Origin: Shimia ponticola
GTDB taxonomy: Bacteria; Pseudomonadota; Alphaproteobacteria; Rhodobacterales; Rhodobacteraceae
NCBI RefSeq assembly: GCF_007995215.1
Contig: NZ_VCDK01000005.1
Coordinates: forward strand, 372,001-436,000
Direction: 5' to 3'
DNA length: 64,000 nucleotides
Part shown: positions 46,442 to 56,342 of the stretch, one piece after another
Layout: every line of letters begins with the position of its first letter
Numbering within the stretch: the first letter of the stretch is position 1
The notes under the pieces: generated by a model
What the model saw: the letters and a program-made list of their open reading frames with translations, nothing else
Told to the model about the DNA's origin: nothing
Databases searched by the model: none
Made by a program: the position numbers and the translations under genes

Positions 46442-47293
46442 ATGCGTGCGGCCCTGCTTCAAACGAACAGTTCGGACGATGTGTCCGAGAACCGACAAGT
46501 GCTGGTTCAAGCTGTTGTTGATGCCAAGGCCGCTGGCGCCGATATTCTGCTGACGCCAGAGGTGTCGAATTGTGTCTCGTCCAGCCGGAGCCACCAGCAA
46601 GCCGTGCTTGCGCTGGAAGAAGATGACACAACGCTTGCCGCGATTCAGGCGGCGGCGCGCGAACATGGAATCTGGGTGCTCTTGGGGTCGCTTGCCTTGC
46701 TGACGGGTGATGCTGATGGGCGGTTTGCCAACCGATCCATCCTGATCGATGACTCCGGATCTGTTCAGGCGCGCTATGACAAGTTGCACATGTTTGATGT
46801 GACACTGTCCGATAGCGAAGCTTACCGGGAATCCGAAGGCTACCGCCCCGGCGCAGATGCTGTTGTGGCTCAGACGCCGTTTGCCCGTCTTGGGCTGACG
46901 ATCTGCTATGACGTGCGTTTTCCATATTTGCACCGGGCGCTGGCACAGGCCGGCGCGCAGGTGATCACCGTCCCGGCAGCGTTTGCTGTGCCCACCGGGC
47001 AAGCACACTGGGAAGTGTTGCTGCGCGCGCGGGCTATTGAAACGGGATGTTTCGTCTTGGCCCCGGCCCAAAGCGGGTCACATCGCGTGCGGGCGGGTGC
47101 AAGGCGCGACACATACGGTCATTCCCTTGTGGTCGCCCCATGGGGAGACGTGCTTTTGGATGCTGGTGATGTGGTGGGCTTACACGTCATTGATCTTGAC
47201 CTGTCACAGGTCGATATTGCGCGTCGGCGCGTCCCGTCGCTTCAGCATGACAGGGCTTTCAACGCGCCGAGCTTGGTGGCATCCGACAGTTAA
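46442..47293 (+). CDS. Carbon-nitrogen hydrolase (nitrilase family)
   Basis: The 283-residue protein has the Glu-Lys-Cys triad at E40 (LLTPEV), K114 (YDKLHMFD) and C155 (ICYDVRFP). The family includes deaminated glutathione amidase and omega-amidase; the neighbouring glutaredoxin, 3 bases upstream, fits the glutathione-repair role, but this is inference. Confidence 0.9.
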   Translation: MRAALLQTNSSDDVSENRQVLVQAVVDAKAAGADILLTPEVSNCVSSSRSHQQAVLALEEDDTTLAAIQAAAREHGIWVLLGSLALLTGDADGRFANRSILIDDSGSVQARYDKLHMFDVTLSDSEAYRESEGYRPGADAVVAQTPFARLGLTICYDVRFPYLHRALAQAGAQVITVPAAFAVPTGQAHWEVLLRARAIETGCFVLAPAQSGSHRVRAGARRDTYGHSLVVAPWGDVLLDAGDVVGLHVIDLDLSQVDIARRRVPSLQHDRAFNAPSLVASDS

Positions 47294-47298
47294 AGCCT

Positions 47299-47742
47299 AT
47301 GACAGAATCTCTCGACTCGATTTCAGTTTCCTTGTTTTCGGAAATCCTCAGCATCGATCAGATGGTGCGCAACCGTGTGTCCAAGGTGCTGCCCAAGGGC
47401 ATGGAGTTGTCTCATTTCACGGTTTTGAACCACCTTGCCCATGTCGGCGGCGAACGGACTCCGGCGCAATTGGCCAAAACGTTTCACCTGACCCGCGGCG
47501 CGATGACGAACACATTGGGCAAACTGGAATGGGCTGGTTACATCCATGTCCGTCCTGATTGGGACGACGCGCGGCGCAAGCTTGTCACGATCAGCCCTGC
47601 GGGTCGCAATGCCCGCGACGCAGCGATGGCGGCCATTGGTCCGATCATCCGGAATGTCGTCAGCAGCGTGGGTGCCGATCAGGCACGTGCCATGGTCCCG
47701 GTTCTGCGTGAGATGCGCGTGTCTTTGGTCGAGCAGGATTAG
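47299..47742 (+). CDS. MarR-family transcriptional regulator
   Basis: The 147-residue protein has the winged helix typical of MarR, with [29 protein letters not shown] as recognition helices and [14 protein letters not shown] as wing. Helices at both ends would form the dimer. The ligand and target are unknown. It follows the nitrilase gene by 5 bases and ends 4 bases into the convergent ubiG. Confidence 0.9.
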   Translation: MTESLDSISVSLFSEILSIDQMVRNRVSKVLPKGMELSHFTVLNHLAHVGGERTPAQLAKTFHLTRGAMTNTLGKLEWAGYIHVRPDWDDARRKLVTISPAGRNARDAAMAAIGPIIRNVVSSVGADQARAMVPVLREMRVSLVEQD

Positions 47743-48485
47743 GCGGATTTGCGCGACGCCGTGACGTAGTTCACGCTCAGGTCGCGGGGGCTCTGGCTCC
47801 ATTCCCAACGGATTTTGTCAAAGACAAAGCCCATGCGATCAAGCGGGTCGAGCCCGGCATTTCCCAGCAAGTCAAACAGTTCATCCGGCGTGATGAACTT
47901 ATCCCACTCATGGGTACCCTTCGGCAGCCACCGCATCACGTATTCTGCACCGATGATCGCAAAGAGAAAGCTTTTGGGATTGCGATTGATGGTGGAGCAG
48001 ATGTGCAGCCCGCCGGGTTTCAACAGTTGCTGGCAGGCGGTGAGATAGGCCAACGGATCGGCGACGTGCTCGACGACTTCCATGTTCAGAACAACATCGA
48101 ATTGCTCACCCGCGTCGGCCAGTGCTTCGGCGGTGGTATGGCGGTAATCAATGTCCAGACCTGATTGTTCCGCGTGAACGCGAGCCACAGGAATATTGCC
48201 GCCAGCGGCATCTGCCCCCACCACAGTCGCGCCCAAACGTGCCATAGGCTCACAAAGCAGCCCGCCACCGCACCCGATGTCGAGCACGCGCAGGCCCGCG
48301 AAAGGTTTCGGTTGGCGTGTGTCCCGACCGAATTCCGCAGCGATCTGGGTTGTGATATAATCCAACCGGGTCGGGTTCAGCATGTGCAACGGCTTGAATT
48401 TGCCATTCTCGTCCCACCATTCGGCAGCCATCGCTTCGAATTTTGCGATTTCCGATGGATCGACGGTGTTGGCAGTTGCGTGCAT
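47739..48485 (-). CDS. ubiG: Ubiquinone O-methyltransferase UbiG
   Basis: ATG 48485 ([12 protein letters not shown]) gives 248 residues; the upstream extension to 48548 is less likely. The SAM motif [11 protein letters not shown] and the segments [16 protein letters not shown] and [11 protein letters not shown] are typical UbiG features. It does the two O-methylations of coenzyme Q synthesis. The N-terminal [12 protein letters not shown] is also characteristic. Confidence 0.95.
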   Translation of the reverse strand: MHATANTVDPSEIAKFEAMAAEWWDENGKFKPLHMLNPTRLDYITTQIAAEFGRDTRQPKPFAGLRVLDIGCGGGLLCEPMARLGATVVGADAAGGNIPVARVHAEQSGLDIDYRHTTAEALADAGEQFDVVLNMEVVEHVADPLAYLTACQQLLKPGGLHICSTINRNPKSFLFAIIGAEYVMRWLPKGTHEWDKFITPDELFDLLGNAGLDPLDRMGFVFDKIRWEWSQSPRDLSVNYVTASRKSA

Positions 48486-48549
48486 GTAAGGCTCCGTTAC
48501 GGTTGTGACGCAGGTGGTTGCGGCACATAGCACGCTATATAGGGACACT

Positions 48550-49518
48550 ATGGACAGAAACGCAGGTCAAAAGCGCGCGGTGCAATATCTGTATCCGCCG
48601 AGCGACCCCTTCGATCAGCGCATGCTGGATGTCGGGGACGGACACCGCGTCTATGTCGAACAATGCGGGCAACCGGACGGTATTCCGGTCGTTGTGGTGC
48701 ATGGCGGTCCCGGTGGCGGCTGTTCACCTGCCATGCGGCGTTATTTCAACCCGGCGAAATACCGGATCATTCTTTTTGATCAACGCGGCTGCGGACGTTC
48801 GCGGCCCCACGCAAGTGTAACGGCCAACACGACATGGCACCTTGTTGCCGACATGGAATTGATCCGCAAAACGCTTGGGATCGATCAGTGGATCGTCTTT
48901 GGCGGATCATGGGGCGCGACCCTATCGCTGATTTATGCTGAAGAGCACCCAGATCATGTCGCCGCGCTCGTTTTGCGGGGCGTCTTCCTGATGACCAAGG
49001 CCGAGCTTGATTGGTTTTATGCCGGTGGCGCGGGTCAGTTTTGGCCAGATGTCTGGGCCAAATTCGTAGCACCTATCCCCGAAGATGAACGGGATGATTT
49101 GATCGGGGCCTATCATCGCCGCTTGTTCAGTGGCGATCTGATGCAGGAAACCCGGTATGCCCGCGCGTGGGCTGCGTGGGAAAACGCGTTGGCGTCCATG
49201 GCCAGCAATGGCAGTACAGGGGATAGCCCGGCAGAATATGCGCGCGCATTTTCACGACTAGAGAACCATTACTTCTACCACGCAGGTTTCCTTGAACAGG
49301 ATGGTCAAATCCTGAAACGGATCGACCGGATCAAGCACATCCCCGGTTTCATCGTTCAGGGTCGCTACGACATGATCTGCCCGCCAAAGGCTGCTTGGTC
49401 GCTTTCTCAGGCATGGCCAAAGTCACAAATCGAATTCATCGGCCGCGCGGGTCACGCGCTGAGCGAGCCGGGAATTTCAGCGTCGCTTGTGCAGATTATG
49501 GACAGTTTAGCCCCTTAA
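48550..49518 (+). CDS. pip: Proline iminopeptidase
   Basis: ATG 48550 gives 322 residues. This S33-family alpha/beta hydrolase has oxyanion loop HGGPGGG, nucleophile S120 in GGSWG, and the likely Asp and His in RYDMICP and RAGHALSEP. It releases N-terminal proline. It is divergent from ubiG across 64 bases. Confidence 0.92.
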   Translation: MDRNAGQKRAVQYLYPPSDPFDQRMLDVGDGHRVYVEQCGQPDGIPVVVVHGGPGGGCSPAMRRYFNPAKYRIILFDQRGCGRSRPHASVTANTTWHLVADMELIRKTLGIDQWIVFGGSWGATLSLIYAEEHPDHVAALVLRGVFLMTKAELDWFYAGGAGQFWPDVWAKFVAPIPEDERDDLIGAYHRRLFSGDLMQETRYARAWAAWENALASMASNGSTGDSPAEYARAFSRLENHYFYHAGFLEQDGQILKRIDRIKHIPGFIVQGRYDMICPPKAAWSLSQAWPKSQIEFIGRAGHALSEPGISASLVQIMDSLAP

Positions 49519-49649
49519 TTCCCGCCAACTGGACCTATGTGCGCCGGACAGGGGCCAAAGTCGCAAATCGGCGCTTTACAGGTCGCATTTGACTAGTACC
49601 GTGAGGGGCAAGAAAAGAACACAAGCAGGGACGCGGGGTACCCGAAGCC

Positions 49650-50648
49650 GTGGGATCCATTGGACGGATTATTTTGCAACGACTCGGATTGGGGTTGTTG
49701 ACCCTTCTGGTCGTCTCGATCGTCATCTTTGTTGCCGTGAATGCGCTACCGGGCGATTTCGCACAGGCCATTTTGGGACAAGGTGCTACGCCCGAAGCGG
49801 TTGCCGCGTTCCGCGAAGACCTTGGTTTGAACCGCCCTTACCTGACGCGGTATTTCGAATGGCTCGCCGGTGCGGTGCGGTTTGATTTCGGCACGGCTTA
49901 CAGCCAGGCGCAGTTTGCTGAATTTGCAGGCAGCGATGCAGGCAGCGGTCTGGGCTCGGTTGCCGAGATGCTGGGTCCTCGGTTCCGCAATACCATTTTC
50001 CTCGCAGGTCTGACGGCGCTGATTGCTGTGCCGTTCTCGATCACCATCGGTGTTCTCGCGGCGCTCTATCGCAATTCGGTGTTCGACCGCGTCGCCAACA
50101 TCTCGACCCTGACGTCGATCTCGTCGCCAGAGTTTTTTCTGGCTTACATCCTGATTCTCTTCCTCGCCGTCATCAATCCGATCCTGCCTGTTCTGTCGCT
50201 GGTAAATGACGAGATGGCATTGACCGAGCGCATTCGCATGACGCTGCTGCCGGCACTGACGCTGACGCTGGTCGTCACCGCGCATATGATGCGGATGACG
50301 CGGGCGGCGATCATCAACCTGCTGGCATCGCCCTACATCGAAATGGCGCGGCTCAAGGGGATCAGCCCGATGCGTGTGATCGTGCGCCACGCGTTGCCAA
50401 ATGCGCTTGCGCCGATCATCAACGTGATCGCGTTGAACCTCGCATACCTGATCACAGGCGTGGTCGTCGTTGAGGTGGTGTTCGTCTATCCGGGCATCGG
50501 TCAGCTCTTTGTGGATAGCGTCAAGAACCGCGATATCCCGGTGGTTCAGGCCTGCTGCCTGATCTTCGCAGCGGCGTATATCCTGTTGAACCTGATGGCT
50601 GACATTCTCTCGATCCTGTCCAACCCACGTCTGAGGCACCCGAAATGA
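49650..50648 (+). CDS. Peptide/opine-type ABC transporter permease (OppB/DppB family)
   Basis: GTG 49650 gives 332 residues with six membrane segments and the EAA loop EMARLKGISPMRVIVRHALPNA. It is the first gene of a four-gene importer operon (permease, permease, ATPase, substrate-binding protein). The order differs from the more usual SBP-first operons. The preferred solute cannot be read from the permease. Confidence 0.9.
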   Translation: MGSIGRIILQRLGLGLLTLLVVSIVIFVAVNALPGDFAQAILGQGATPEAVAAFREDLGLNRPYLTRYFEWLAGAVRFDFGTAYSQAQFAEFAGSDAGSGLGSVAEMLGPRFRNTIFLAGLTALIAVPFSITIGVLAALYRNSVFDRVANISTLTSISSPEFFLAYILILFLAVINPILPVLSLVNDEMALTERIRMTLLPALTLTLVVTAHMMRMTRAAIINLLASPYIEMARLKGISPMRVIVRHALPNALAPIINVIALNLAYLITGVVVVEVVFVYPGIGQLFVDSVKNRDIPVVQACCLIFAAAYILLNLMADILSILSNPRLRHPK

Positions 50649-51844
50649 GCACATGGATGATGATCCTTGCCGTTGTGGTCGCGGCAGCACCGGTTGCCTG
50701 GGCCATGCGTGCCGGTTTGCAGTCTGCAACAGGCAACGCGCCAAAGTGGCGGGATATGCCGCTGAGCGTGGCCTACGGCTATGTGATCGGTGCGGTGATC
50801 CTAGCTTGGTTGGCTTATACCTATTACCTGTCGGTGACGGCTGAGCGGACACCGGTTGATACCTATTTCTTCTTCCGCACGGCGGTGCATGGCTTTGTGC
50901 TCTTTGCTGCCGCGGCTTGGGTGTTCAGGCTGCTGGGGCAGTATGTGGGGACGGCTGGCACGCGCAAACTGTTCCGCAACATGCCGGTGACGGCAGCCTT
51001 CGGCATCCTCGTGATCCTGATTTATGCCATCGTGTCGATCTTTGCCGGATTGATCGCTCCCTATGGGCAGGAAGAGGTGCTGGGCAGCGCCAACGTTGTT
51101 CCGGGAGGCAACCCGGCGATGGGCGGTAATCCCGAATTCCCGCTGGGCACTGATCAGATCGGCCGCGATATCCTGAGCCGCCTGATCTATGGCGCGCAGA
51201 ACACCGTGGGCATCGCGTTTGCAACTACCTGTCTGGCATTCTTCATCGGCGGGTCTCTCGGTTTCCTTGCCGCGACACTACAGGGCTGGCTGGATCAGGT
51301 AATCTCGCGGACGGTCGATGTTCTGATGGCGATCCCAGCTCTGATCTTTGCGCTGCTCTTGATGACCATCGCCACAGTCTGGGCGAACGAGTTTGGCATC
51401 AACCGGACGTATTTCATGGTGGTGATCATTGCTGTGATTGACTCAACTCGCGTGTTCCGTCTGGCACGGGCGGTAGGTCTGAACATCGTAGTGATGGACT
51501 ACATTGAGGCTGCGAAGTTGCGGGGTGAAGGTCTGGGATACCTGATCTTCAAGGAAATCCTGCCGAACGCGACTGCGCCACTCTTGGCTGAATTTGGTCT
51601 GCGCTTCTGCTTTGTGTTCCTCACGATCGCGTCGCTGTCATTCCTAGGTGTGGGTATCCAACCACCGCTGGCTGACTGGGGCACCATGGTGCGTGACCTG
51701 TCGCAGTTCATCAACTTTGCTGCCTTTGCGCCGCAGGTTGCCTCGGCCCCGCTGTTGGCTGCTGGTGCCATCGCTCTGCTGACCGTCGCGGTGAACTTTG
51801 TGGTCGACTGGATGTTGCACAAATCGTCGGGGTTGAAGGAATGA
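50645..51844 (+). CDS. Peptide/opine-type ABC transporter permease (OppC/DppC family)
   Basis: The 399-residue protein is longer than usual OppC (about 300), because of an N-terminal extension with three hydrophobic segments (about residues 1-100). The OppC core begins near residue 115 and has the PLGTDQIGRDILSRLIYG motif and the EAA loop around EAAKLRGEGLGYLIFKE. It overlaps the first permease by 4 bases. The next gene of the operon starts only after a 169-base repeat-containing gap. Confidence 0.88.
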   Translation: MSTWMMILAVVVAAAPVAWAMRAGLQSATGNAPKWRDMPLSVAYGYVIGAVILAWLAYTYYLSVTAERTPVDTYFFFRTAVHGFVLFAAAAWVFRLLGQYVGTAGTRKLFRNMPVTAAFGILVILIYAIVSIFAGLIAPYGQEEVLGSANVVPGGNPAMGGNPEFPLGTDQIGRDILSRLIYGAQNTVGIAFATTCLAFFIGGSLGFLAATLQGWLDQVISRTVDVLMAIPALIFALLLMTIATVWANEFGINRTYFMVVIIAVIDSTRVFRLARAVGLNIVVMDYIEAAKLRGEGLGYLIFKEILPNATAPLLAEFGLRFCFVFLTIASLSFLGVGIQPPLADWGTMVRDLSQFINFAAFAPQVASAPLLAAGAIALLTVAVNFVVDWMLHKSSGLKE

Positions 51845-51861
51845 TTTGTTCCGTTTCCAAA

Positions 51862-52007
51862 GGGACGCGTCCGACCCTGGGTGGGCGCACGCAACGTACT
51901 TCTAACGTGCAACCTCAAAGCATGAATGCCGTGCGTTCTGCTGGTGACATCGCCAATGCGCCCTCCCGGGGGGAGGGTCGGGCGCGTCCCGGTGGTGCCC
52001 ACCGGGA
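51862..52007. repeat. Inverted-repeat element inside the importer operon
   Basis: GGGACGCGTCCGACCCT (51862-51878) recurs in inverted, one-mismatch form as AGGGTCGGGCGCGTCCC (51974-51990), about 95 bases apart. A perfect hairpin TCCCGGTGG-TGC-CCACCGGGA (51987-52007) follows. The arrangement resembles dispersed intergenic repeat or MITE-like elements and fills the otherwise gene-free gap between permease and ATPase. A 61-codon open frame crosses it but has no coding evidence. Confidence 0.6.
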
Positions 52008-52013
52008 CAAAGG

Positions 52014-53678
52014 ATGGCTCAGCTGATGGATAACGACCTCCTCCTTAAAGTTCGGGGCCTCAAGATCGAAGGCCGCGCTGACGAAACCTGGAACCAGATC
52101 GTCAACGGCGTCGACCTTGATTTGAAAAAGGGCGAAGTGCTTGGCCTCATCGGGGAATCCGGCGCGGGGAAATCGACTGTTGGTCTGGCGTCCATGGGCT
52201 TTACGCGCGATGGCTGCCGCATCAGCGGGGGTAGCGTCGAATTCGACGGTATCGACCTTGTGAACGCGTCCGCCAATGTGAAACGGCAACTTCTGGGCAA
52301 ACGCATCGCCTATGTGGCGCAGTCTGCCGCTGCCTCGTTCAATCCGGCGCACAAGCTGATCGATCAGCATACCGAAGGCCCGACGCAGCACGGTGTGATG
52401 TCCAAGTCCGAGTCGGAAAACGACGGGATCGAGCTTTATCGCAAGCTGCGCCTGCCTGATCCTGACAGCATCGGTTTCCGCTATCCGCATCAGGTGTCAG
52501 GGGGTCAGTTGCAACGTGCGATGACGGCCATGGCCATGGCCTGCCGCCCGGACCTGATTATCTTTGATGAACCAACCACCGCGCTTGACGTAACCACGCA
52601 GATCGAAGTGCTCGCCTCGATCCGTGAGATCGTGGAAGAGTACAACACAGCCGCGATCTACATCACACATGACCTCGCCGTCGTGGCGCAGATGGCCGAC
52701 AAGATCAAAGTCCTGCTCAAAGGTGATGAGGTCGAAGAGGCCGACACGCGCACTATGTTGAGCGCGCCGAAAGAGGATTACACCAAATCCCTCTGGGCGG
52801 TCCGGTCCTTTGAACGCCCGCAAAAGCCGCCGGTGGCGGTTGATGCCACGCCGGTTGTGCGCGTCCATAACGTGACAGCAGCATACGGGACTGTGCCCGT
52901 GTTGCATGATGTCAGCTTTGACATTCACGAAGGTCGCACTGTTGCGGTGGTGGGCGAATCCGGCTCGGGCAAATCGACCACCGCGCGCTGCATCACAGGT
53001 CTTTTGCCGCCGAAACAGGGTCATATTGAGTTTGATGGGCAACCTCTGCCGCTGGACTACCGCAAACGGACCAAGGACCAGTTGCGTCAGGCGCAGATGA
53101 TTTATCAGATGGCTGACACAGCCCTGAATCCCCGCTCCAAGATCGGGGACATTATCGGGCGTCCGGTCGAATTCTATCTGGGCCTGAAAGGTGCCGCGAA
53201 ACGCAAGCGGGTTGAAGAACTGCTGGATCAGATTGAACTTGAGCCGTCGCAATATATCGACCGACTGCCCTCTGAACTGTCTGGTGGCCAAAAACAGAGG
53301 ATCGGTATTGCGCGGGCGCTCGCTGCTGAACCCAAGTTCATCATCTGCGATGAAGTCACCTCGGCGCTCGACCAATTGGTCGCCGAAGGGATCCTGCGGC
53401 TTCTCGCCAAGCTTCAAGATGACCTGAAACTATCCTATATGTTCATCACGCACGATTTGGCGACGGTGAAAGCCATCGCTGATGAGGTGGTGGTGATGAA
53501 AGACGGCAAGGTCGTCGAACAGGGACTCAAGAACGATATGTTCCAGCCGCCCCACCACCCATATACCGACCTGCTTTTGTCGTCGGTGCCGGAAATGGAC
53601 CCGGATTGGCTGGATAATCTGCTTGCTGAACGCGGAGTTGATAACATCGGCGACGCAGCAGTTGATAAGATGGGATGA
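52014..53678 (+). CDS. ABC transporter ATPase, fused OppD/OppF type
   Basis: The 554-residue protein has two ATPase domains in one chain. The first has GESGAGKS (47-54), a signature with SGGQLQRAM, and Walker B IIFDEPTTALD. The second has GESGSGKS (314-321), LSGGQKQRI and the variant Walker B IICDEVTSALD. Usual operons encode these halves separately. ATG 52014 is preferred; ATG 52026 is an alternative. It energises the permeases at 49650 and 50645. Confidence 0.93.
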   Translation: MAQLMDNDLLLKVRGLKIEGRADETWNQIVNGVDLDLKKGEVLGLIGESGAGKSTVGLASMGFTRDGCRISGGSVEFDGIDLVNASANVKRQLLGKRIAYVAQSAAASFNPAHKLIDQHTEGPTQHGVMSKSESENDGIELYRKLRLPDPDSIGFRYPHQVSGGQLQRAMTAMAMACRPDLIIFDEPTTALDVTTQIEVLASIREIVEEYNTAAIYITHDLAVVAQMADKIKVLLKGDEVEEADTRTMLSAPKEDYTKSLWAVRSFERPQKPPVAVDATPVVRVHNVTAAYGTVPVLHDVSFDIHEGRTVAVVGESGSGKSTTARCITGLLPPKQGHIEFDGQPLPLDYRKRTKDQLRQAQMIYQMADTALNPRSKIGDIIGRPVEFYLGLKGAAKRKRVEELLDQIELEPSQYIDRLPSELSGGQKQRIGIARALAAEPKFIICDEVTSALDQLVAEGILRLLAKLQDDLKLSYMFITHDLATVKAIADEVVVMKDGKVVEQGLKNDMFQPPHHPYTDLLLSSVPEMDPDWLDNLLAERGVDNIGDAAVDKMG

Positions 53679-53771
53679 GAATCGCTCTGACCTGTTGAGA
53701 AGAGAAACAGGTTGGTCCGCATAAGACGGGGCAAAAAGCCCCAAAAACAAATGTTCAACAGGGAGACGAAC

Positions 53772-55319
53772 ATGACAAACCTTTCAAGACGCGGATTGCT
53801 GAAGGCCGGTGCCGCAGCAGGTGTTTTGACCGCGACAGGCGCAGTGGCTGGTGGCCACGGGCCAAAGCGCGGCGGCACTGCCAAGATCGGGCTGGCTGGC
53901 GCGAACACGTCAGACAGCTGGGACGGCCGGACGCATTCGGACAGCTACATGATTGTCACGGCGCATGGCTGTGTCTTTGACTGCCTGACCGAAGTTGCCG
54001 CAGACGGTACGCTGGTTGGCGAACTTGCCGAAAGCTGGGAAGCCTCGGCTGACGCCAAGACCTGGACGTTCAAGCTGCGTCAGGGCGTGACCTTCCACAA
54101 TGGCAAGCCATTCAGCGCGGACGACGTGATTGAATCGCTGAACCTGCACACCGCAGAAGGTGCGAAATCCGCCGCGAAACCTATCGTTTCGGCCATCACC
54201 GAGATGAAGAAGATGGATGATCACACCATCGAATTCACTCTGGCAGCCGGCAACGCAGACTTCCCGTTCCTGCTCTCGGATTATCACATCCTGATGTACC
54301 CAGCGGGTCAGATCGAAGAAGCCATCGCCAACGGCATTGGCACCGGCCTCTACAAGGTCGAGACCTTCGAGCCCGGCGTGCGCACCATCGTGAGCCGTGT
54401 CGACAGCCACTACAAAGACGGCTCGGCTGGCTGGTTCGACTCGATCGAATTCACCGCGATCAACGACTCGACTGCGCGTATGAACGCCCTGATGACCGGT
54501 CAGATCGACGCTGCAAACCGCGTTGACTTCAAGACCGAGCCATTGATGCGCGCGAACCCGAACATCACCATCTTCGAGGTGACGGGTAACCAGCACTACA
54601 CCTTCCCAATGCTGACAAACGTGTCGCCGTTCGACGACATGGCTGTGCGCAAGGCGCTGAAGCACGCGATCAACCGTCAGGAAATGGTCGACAAGATCCT
54701 GCTGGGTCACGGTGCTGTTGGTAACGACCACCCGATTGGTCCTGCGAACCAGTACTTTGCTTCTGACATCGCACAGAACTCTTACGACCCTGATATGGCC
54801 AAGAAAATTCTTGCCGACGCGGGTCTGTCGGATGTGTCGGTGCAACTGTCGGCGTCGGATGCGGCCTTCACGGGTGCGGTTGACGCGGCGCAGCTTTACC
54901 AAGCATCGGCCAAAGAGGCCGGCATCAACATCGAAGTCGTTCAAGAGCCTGCGGATGGTTACTGGTCGAACGTCTGGCTGAAGAAGCCATGGTGTGCATG
55001 CTACTGGTCGGGTCGTGCGACCGAGGACTGGATGTTCTCGACCGCGTACGAAACCGGTGTTCCATGGAACGACACCCAGTGGGAAAACGCGCGTTTCCAA
55101 GAGCTTCTGTTGCAAGGTCGCGCCGAACTGGACACGACAAAGCGTTCGGAAATCTACACCGAAATGCAGATGATCATGTCCGAAGAGGGCGGCACCGTGG
55201 TTCCGATGTATGCGAACTACGTGGACGCGCACAGCAACAAGCTGGCGAACTCGGGAACCATCGGCAACCTGTGGCAGATGGACTCGAGCCGGATCGCAGA
55301 ACGCTGGTGGATGGCGTAA
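53772..55319 (+). CDS. Tat-exported ABC substrate-binding protein (family 5)
   Basis: ATG 53772 gives 515 residues, with GGGAGACGAAC upstream. The twin-arginine leader SRRGLLKAG is followed by a family 5 extracellular binding fold with GLYKVETFEPG and the AVRKALKHAINRQEMV segment. Family 5 proteins bind peptides, opines, nickel or haem-like solutes; the CACYW segment around residue 410 is unusual. It is the last gene of the importer operon, ends at a strong terminator, and is probably the most abundant component. Confidence 0.93.
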   Translation: MTNLSRRGLLKAGAAAGVLTATGAVAGGHGPKRGGTAKIGLAGANTSDSWDGRTHSDSYMIVTAHGCVFDCLTEVAADGTLVGELAESWEASADAKTWTFKLRQGVTFHNGKPFSADDVIESLNLHTAEGAKSAAKPIVSAITEMKKMDDHTIEFTLAAGNADFPFLLSDYHILMYPAGQIEEAIANGIGTGLYKVETFEPGVRTIVSRVDSHYKDGSAGWFDSIEFTAINDSTARMNALMTGQIDAANRVDFKTEPLMRANPNITIFEVTGNQHYTFPMLTNVSPFDDMAVRKALKHAINRQEMVDKILLGHGAVGNDHPIGPANQYFASDIAQNSYDPDMAKKILADAGLSDVSVQLSASDAAFTGAVDAAQLYQASAKEAGINIEVVQEPADGYWSNVWLKKPWCACYWSGRATEDWMFSTAYETGVPWNDTQWENARFQELLLQGRAELDTTKRSEIYTEMQMIMSEEGGTVVPMYANYVDAHSNKLANSGTIGNLWQMDSSRIAERWWMA

Positions 55320-55343
55320 GCCAACCCCTCAATTACCTAACGA

Positions 55344-55372
55344 AGCGCCCCGCAGATGTGTGGGGCGCTTTT
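55344..55372 (+). terminator. Rho-independent terminator after the importer operon
   Basis: AGCGCCCC (55344-55351) pairs with GGGGCGCT (55362-55369), with a further CA/TG pair inside the loop, followed by a short T-run. The stretch from 55373 to 55480 has no further recognised feature. Confidence 0.85.
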
Positions 55373-55480
55373 GTGTTGGGCGGTGAGTAACGACTTGGAC
55401 GGTGGGTCGATCCGGGGCGAGACACACGCCATGCCCGTTCCATGGCTATGCACATGGGGATGGATGTTTGATCTTATCCG

Positions 55481-55717
55481 TTAGCTTCCAGAGCCGCTGT
55501 CGTCGTGATCATCCGTCGTTGCGCTGCTCGACCCGCGTGGTGTTGGCTGCCCTGTTCCACGGGCTTGCGGCGGCTCTTCGCCCGGGATCGGCCATCGCCC
55601 TTCGCGCGACCGGTAAAAGATCATCTCCATGATCGGTTTGATTTGCCATACGGTCGCGCAGGCTAACGCGATCAGTAGCCAGCCAACGACGCTTAGGGAC
55701 GACAGAAATTCCAGCAT
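55481..55717 (-). CDS. Small single-pass membrane protein, hypothetical
   Basis: ATG 55717 gives 78 residues: a hydrophobic helix at about residues 7-24 (VVGWLLIALACATVW), then a positively charged IKPIMEMIFYRSREG stretch and a low-complexity tail rich in Pro, Ser, Asp and Gly. The composition is protein-like, but the ribosome site is weak and no family is recognised, so it may be non-coding. Confidence 0.4.
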   Translation of the reverse strand: MLEFLSSLSVVGWLLIALACATVWQIKPIMEMIFYRSREGRWPIPGEEPPQARGTGQPTPRGSSSATTDDHDDSGSGS

Positions 55718-55784
55718 CCACGAACGCTAGATGAATTCCCCAGCGCAGGAAAGGGCGGCATATGTGCCGCCGTTCCTGGCATCG

Positions 55785-56342
55785 TCAGGCGCGTAGCGTT
55801 GGACGTCGGCCAATCTCCAGCATAGGCACGCCGAAGTTCCAGTTTGCCGGGGCGACCATTTCGCCATGGCGCGTCAAAGCGAGTGCCGAGGTCATGCGCA
55901 CTAGTTCTTCTGACGAAAATCCAACTTGCCGTGGAAGCTGGGTCTTTGCCGCCAAGCGCTGTGTGGTGTCGAATATGAAATGCCCCCTGGGTCCAGGACG
56001 CCCATCGAACGGACGACTGGTTTCAAAGAAGGCCGACGCAAAATGGCTCTCTGGGTCCGCGATACATGTGTGATCCACGGTCACGCCAGTTTTGGTCTTA
56101 ATGTCAGCAATCCAGTCCGAGAGCGTTTCAACGCTCTCAGGAATGACGCTGTAGACACACAGCTCTTTGAGTTGCTTCTTTGCCAGACGTGACAAAGCAA
56201 CAATCTCTGATGCGCAAACCGGCGCGAACGCCTGTGCATGAAACATCACAACTGACCAACGGGCCCCAATGTCGTGGGGGAAGACAATGGGGCCGTTGGT
56301 AGATGTGGCTTTGAGTTTTGGAAAGTAACTGCCAAGCCGCAT
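55785..56342 (-). CDS. 1-Cys peroxiredoxin-like protein
   Basis: ATG 56342 gives 185 residues; the open frame extends further to 56417. The peroxidatic site is FAPVCASEI with the catalytic Cys near residue 46, the 1-Cys (Prx6-type) PVC motif. The region DHTCIADPE and the RGHFIFDTTQ beta strand fit the fold. It is not obviously linked to a reductase gene. The 216-base gap to the AraC gene has no recognised feature. Confidence 0.8.
   Translation of the reverse strand: MRLGSYFPKLKATSTNGPIVFPHDIGARWSVVMFHAQAFAPVCASEIVALSRLAKKQLKELCVYSVIPESVETLSDWIADIKTKTGVTVDHTCIADPESHFASAFFETSRPFDGRPGPRGHFIFDTTQRLAAKTQLPRQVGFSSEELVRMTSALALTRHGEMVAPANWNFGVPMLEIGRRPTLRA

Noticed and set aside
45473-47071. 532-codon antisense open frame over comF, grxC and the nitrilase gene
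   Set aside because: It runs across three well-supported plus-strand genes and lacks any domain.
51841-52026. 61-codon open frame in the importer gap
   Set aside because: Composition follows the inverted-repeat element and there is no ribosome site or family match.
53910-55232. 440-codon open frame antisense to the importer binding protein
   Set aside because: Low-complexity Val/His/Arg-rich composition and no motif; shadow of the family 5 binding protein.
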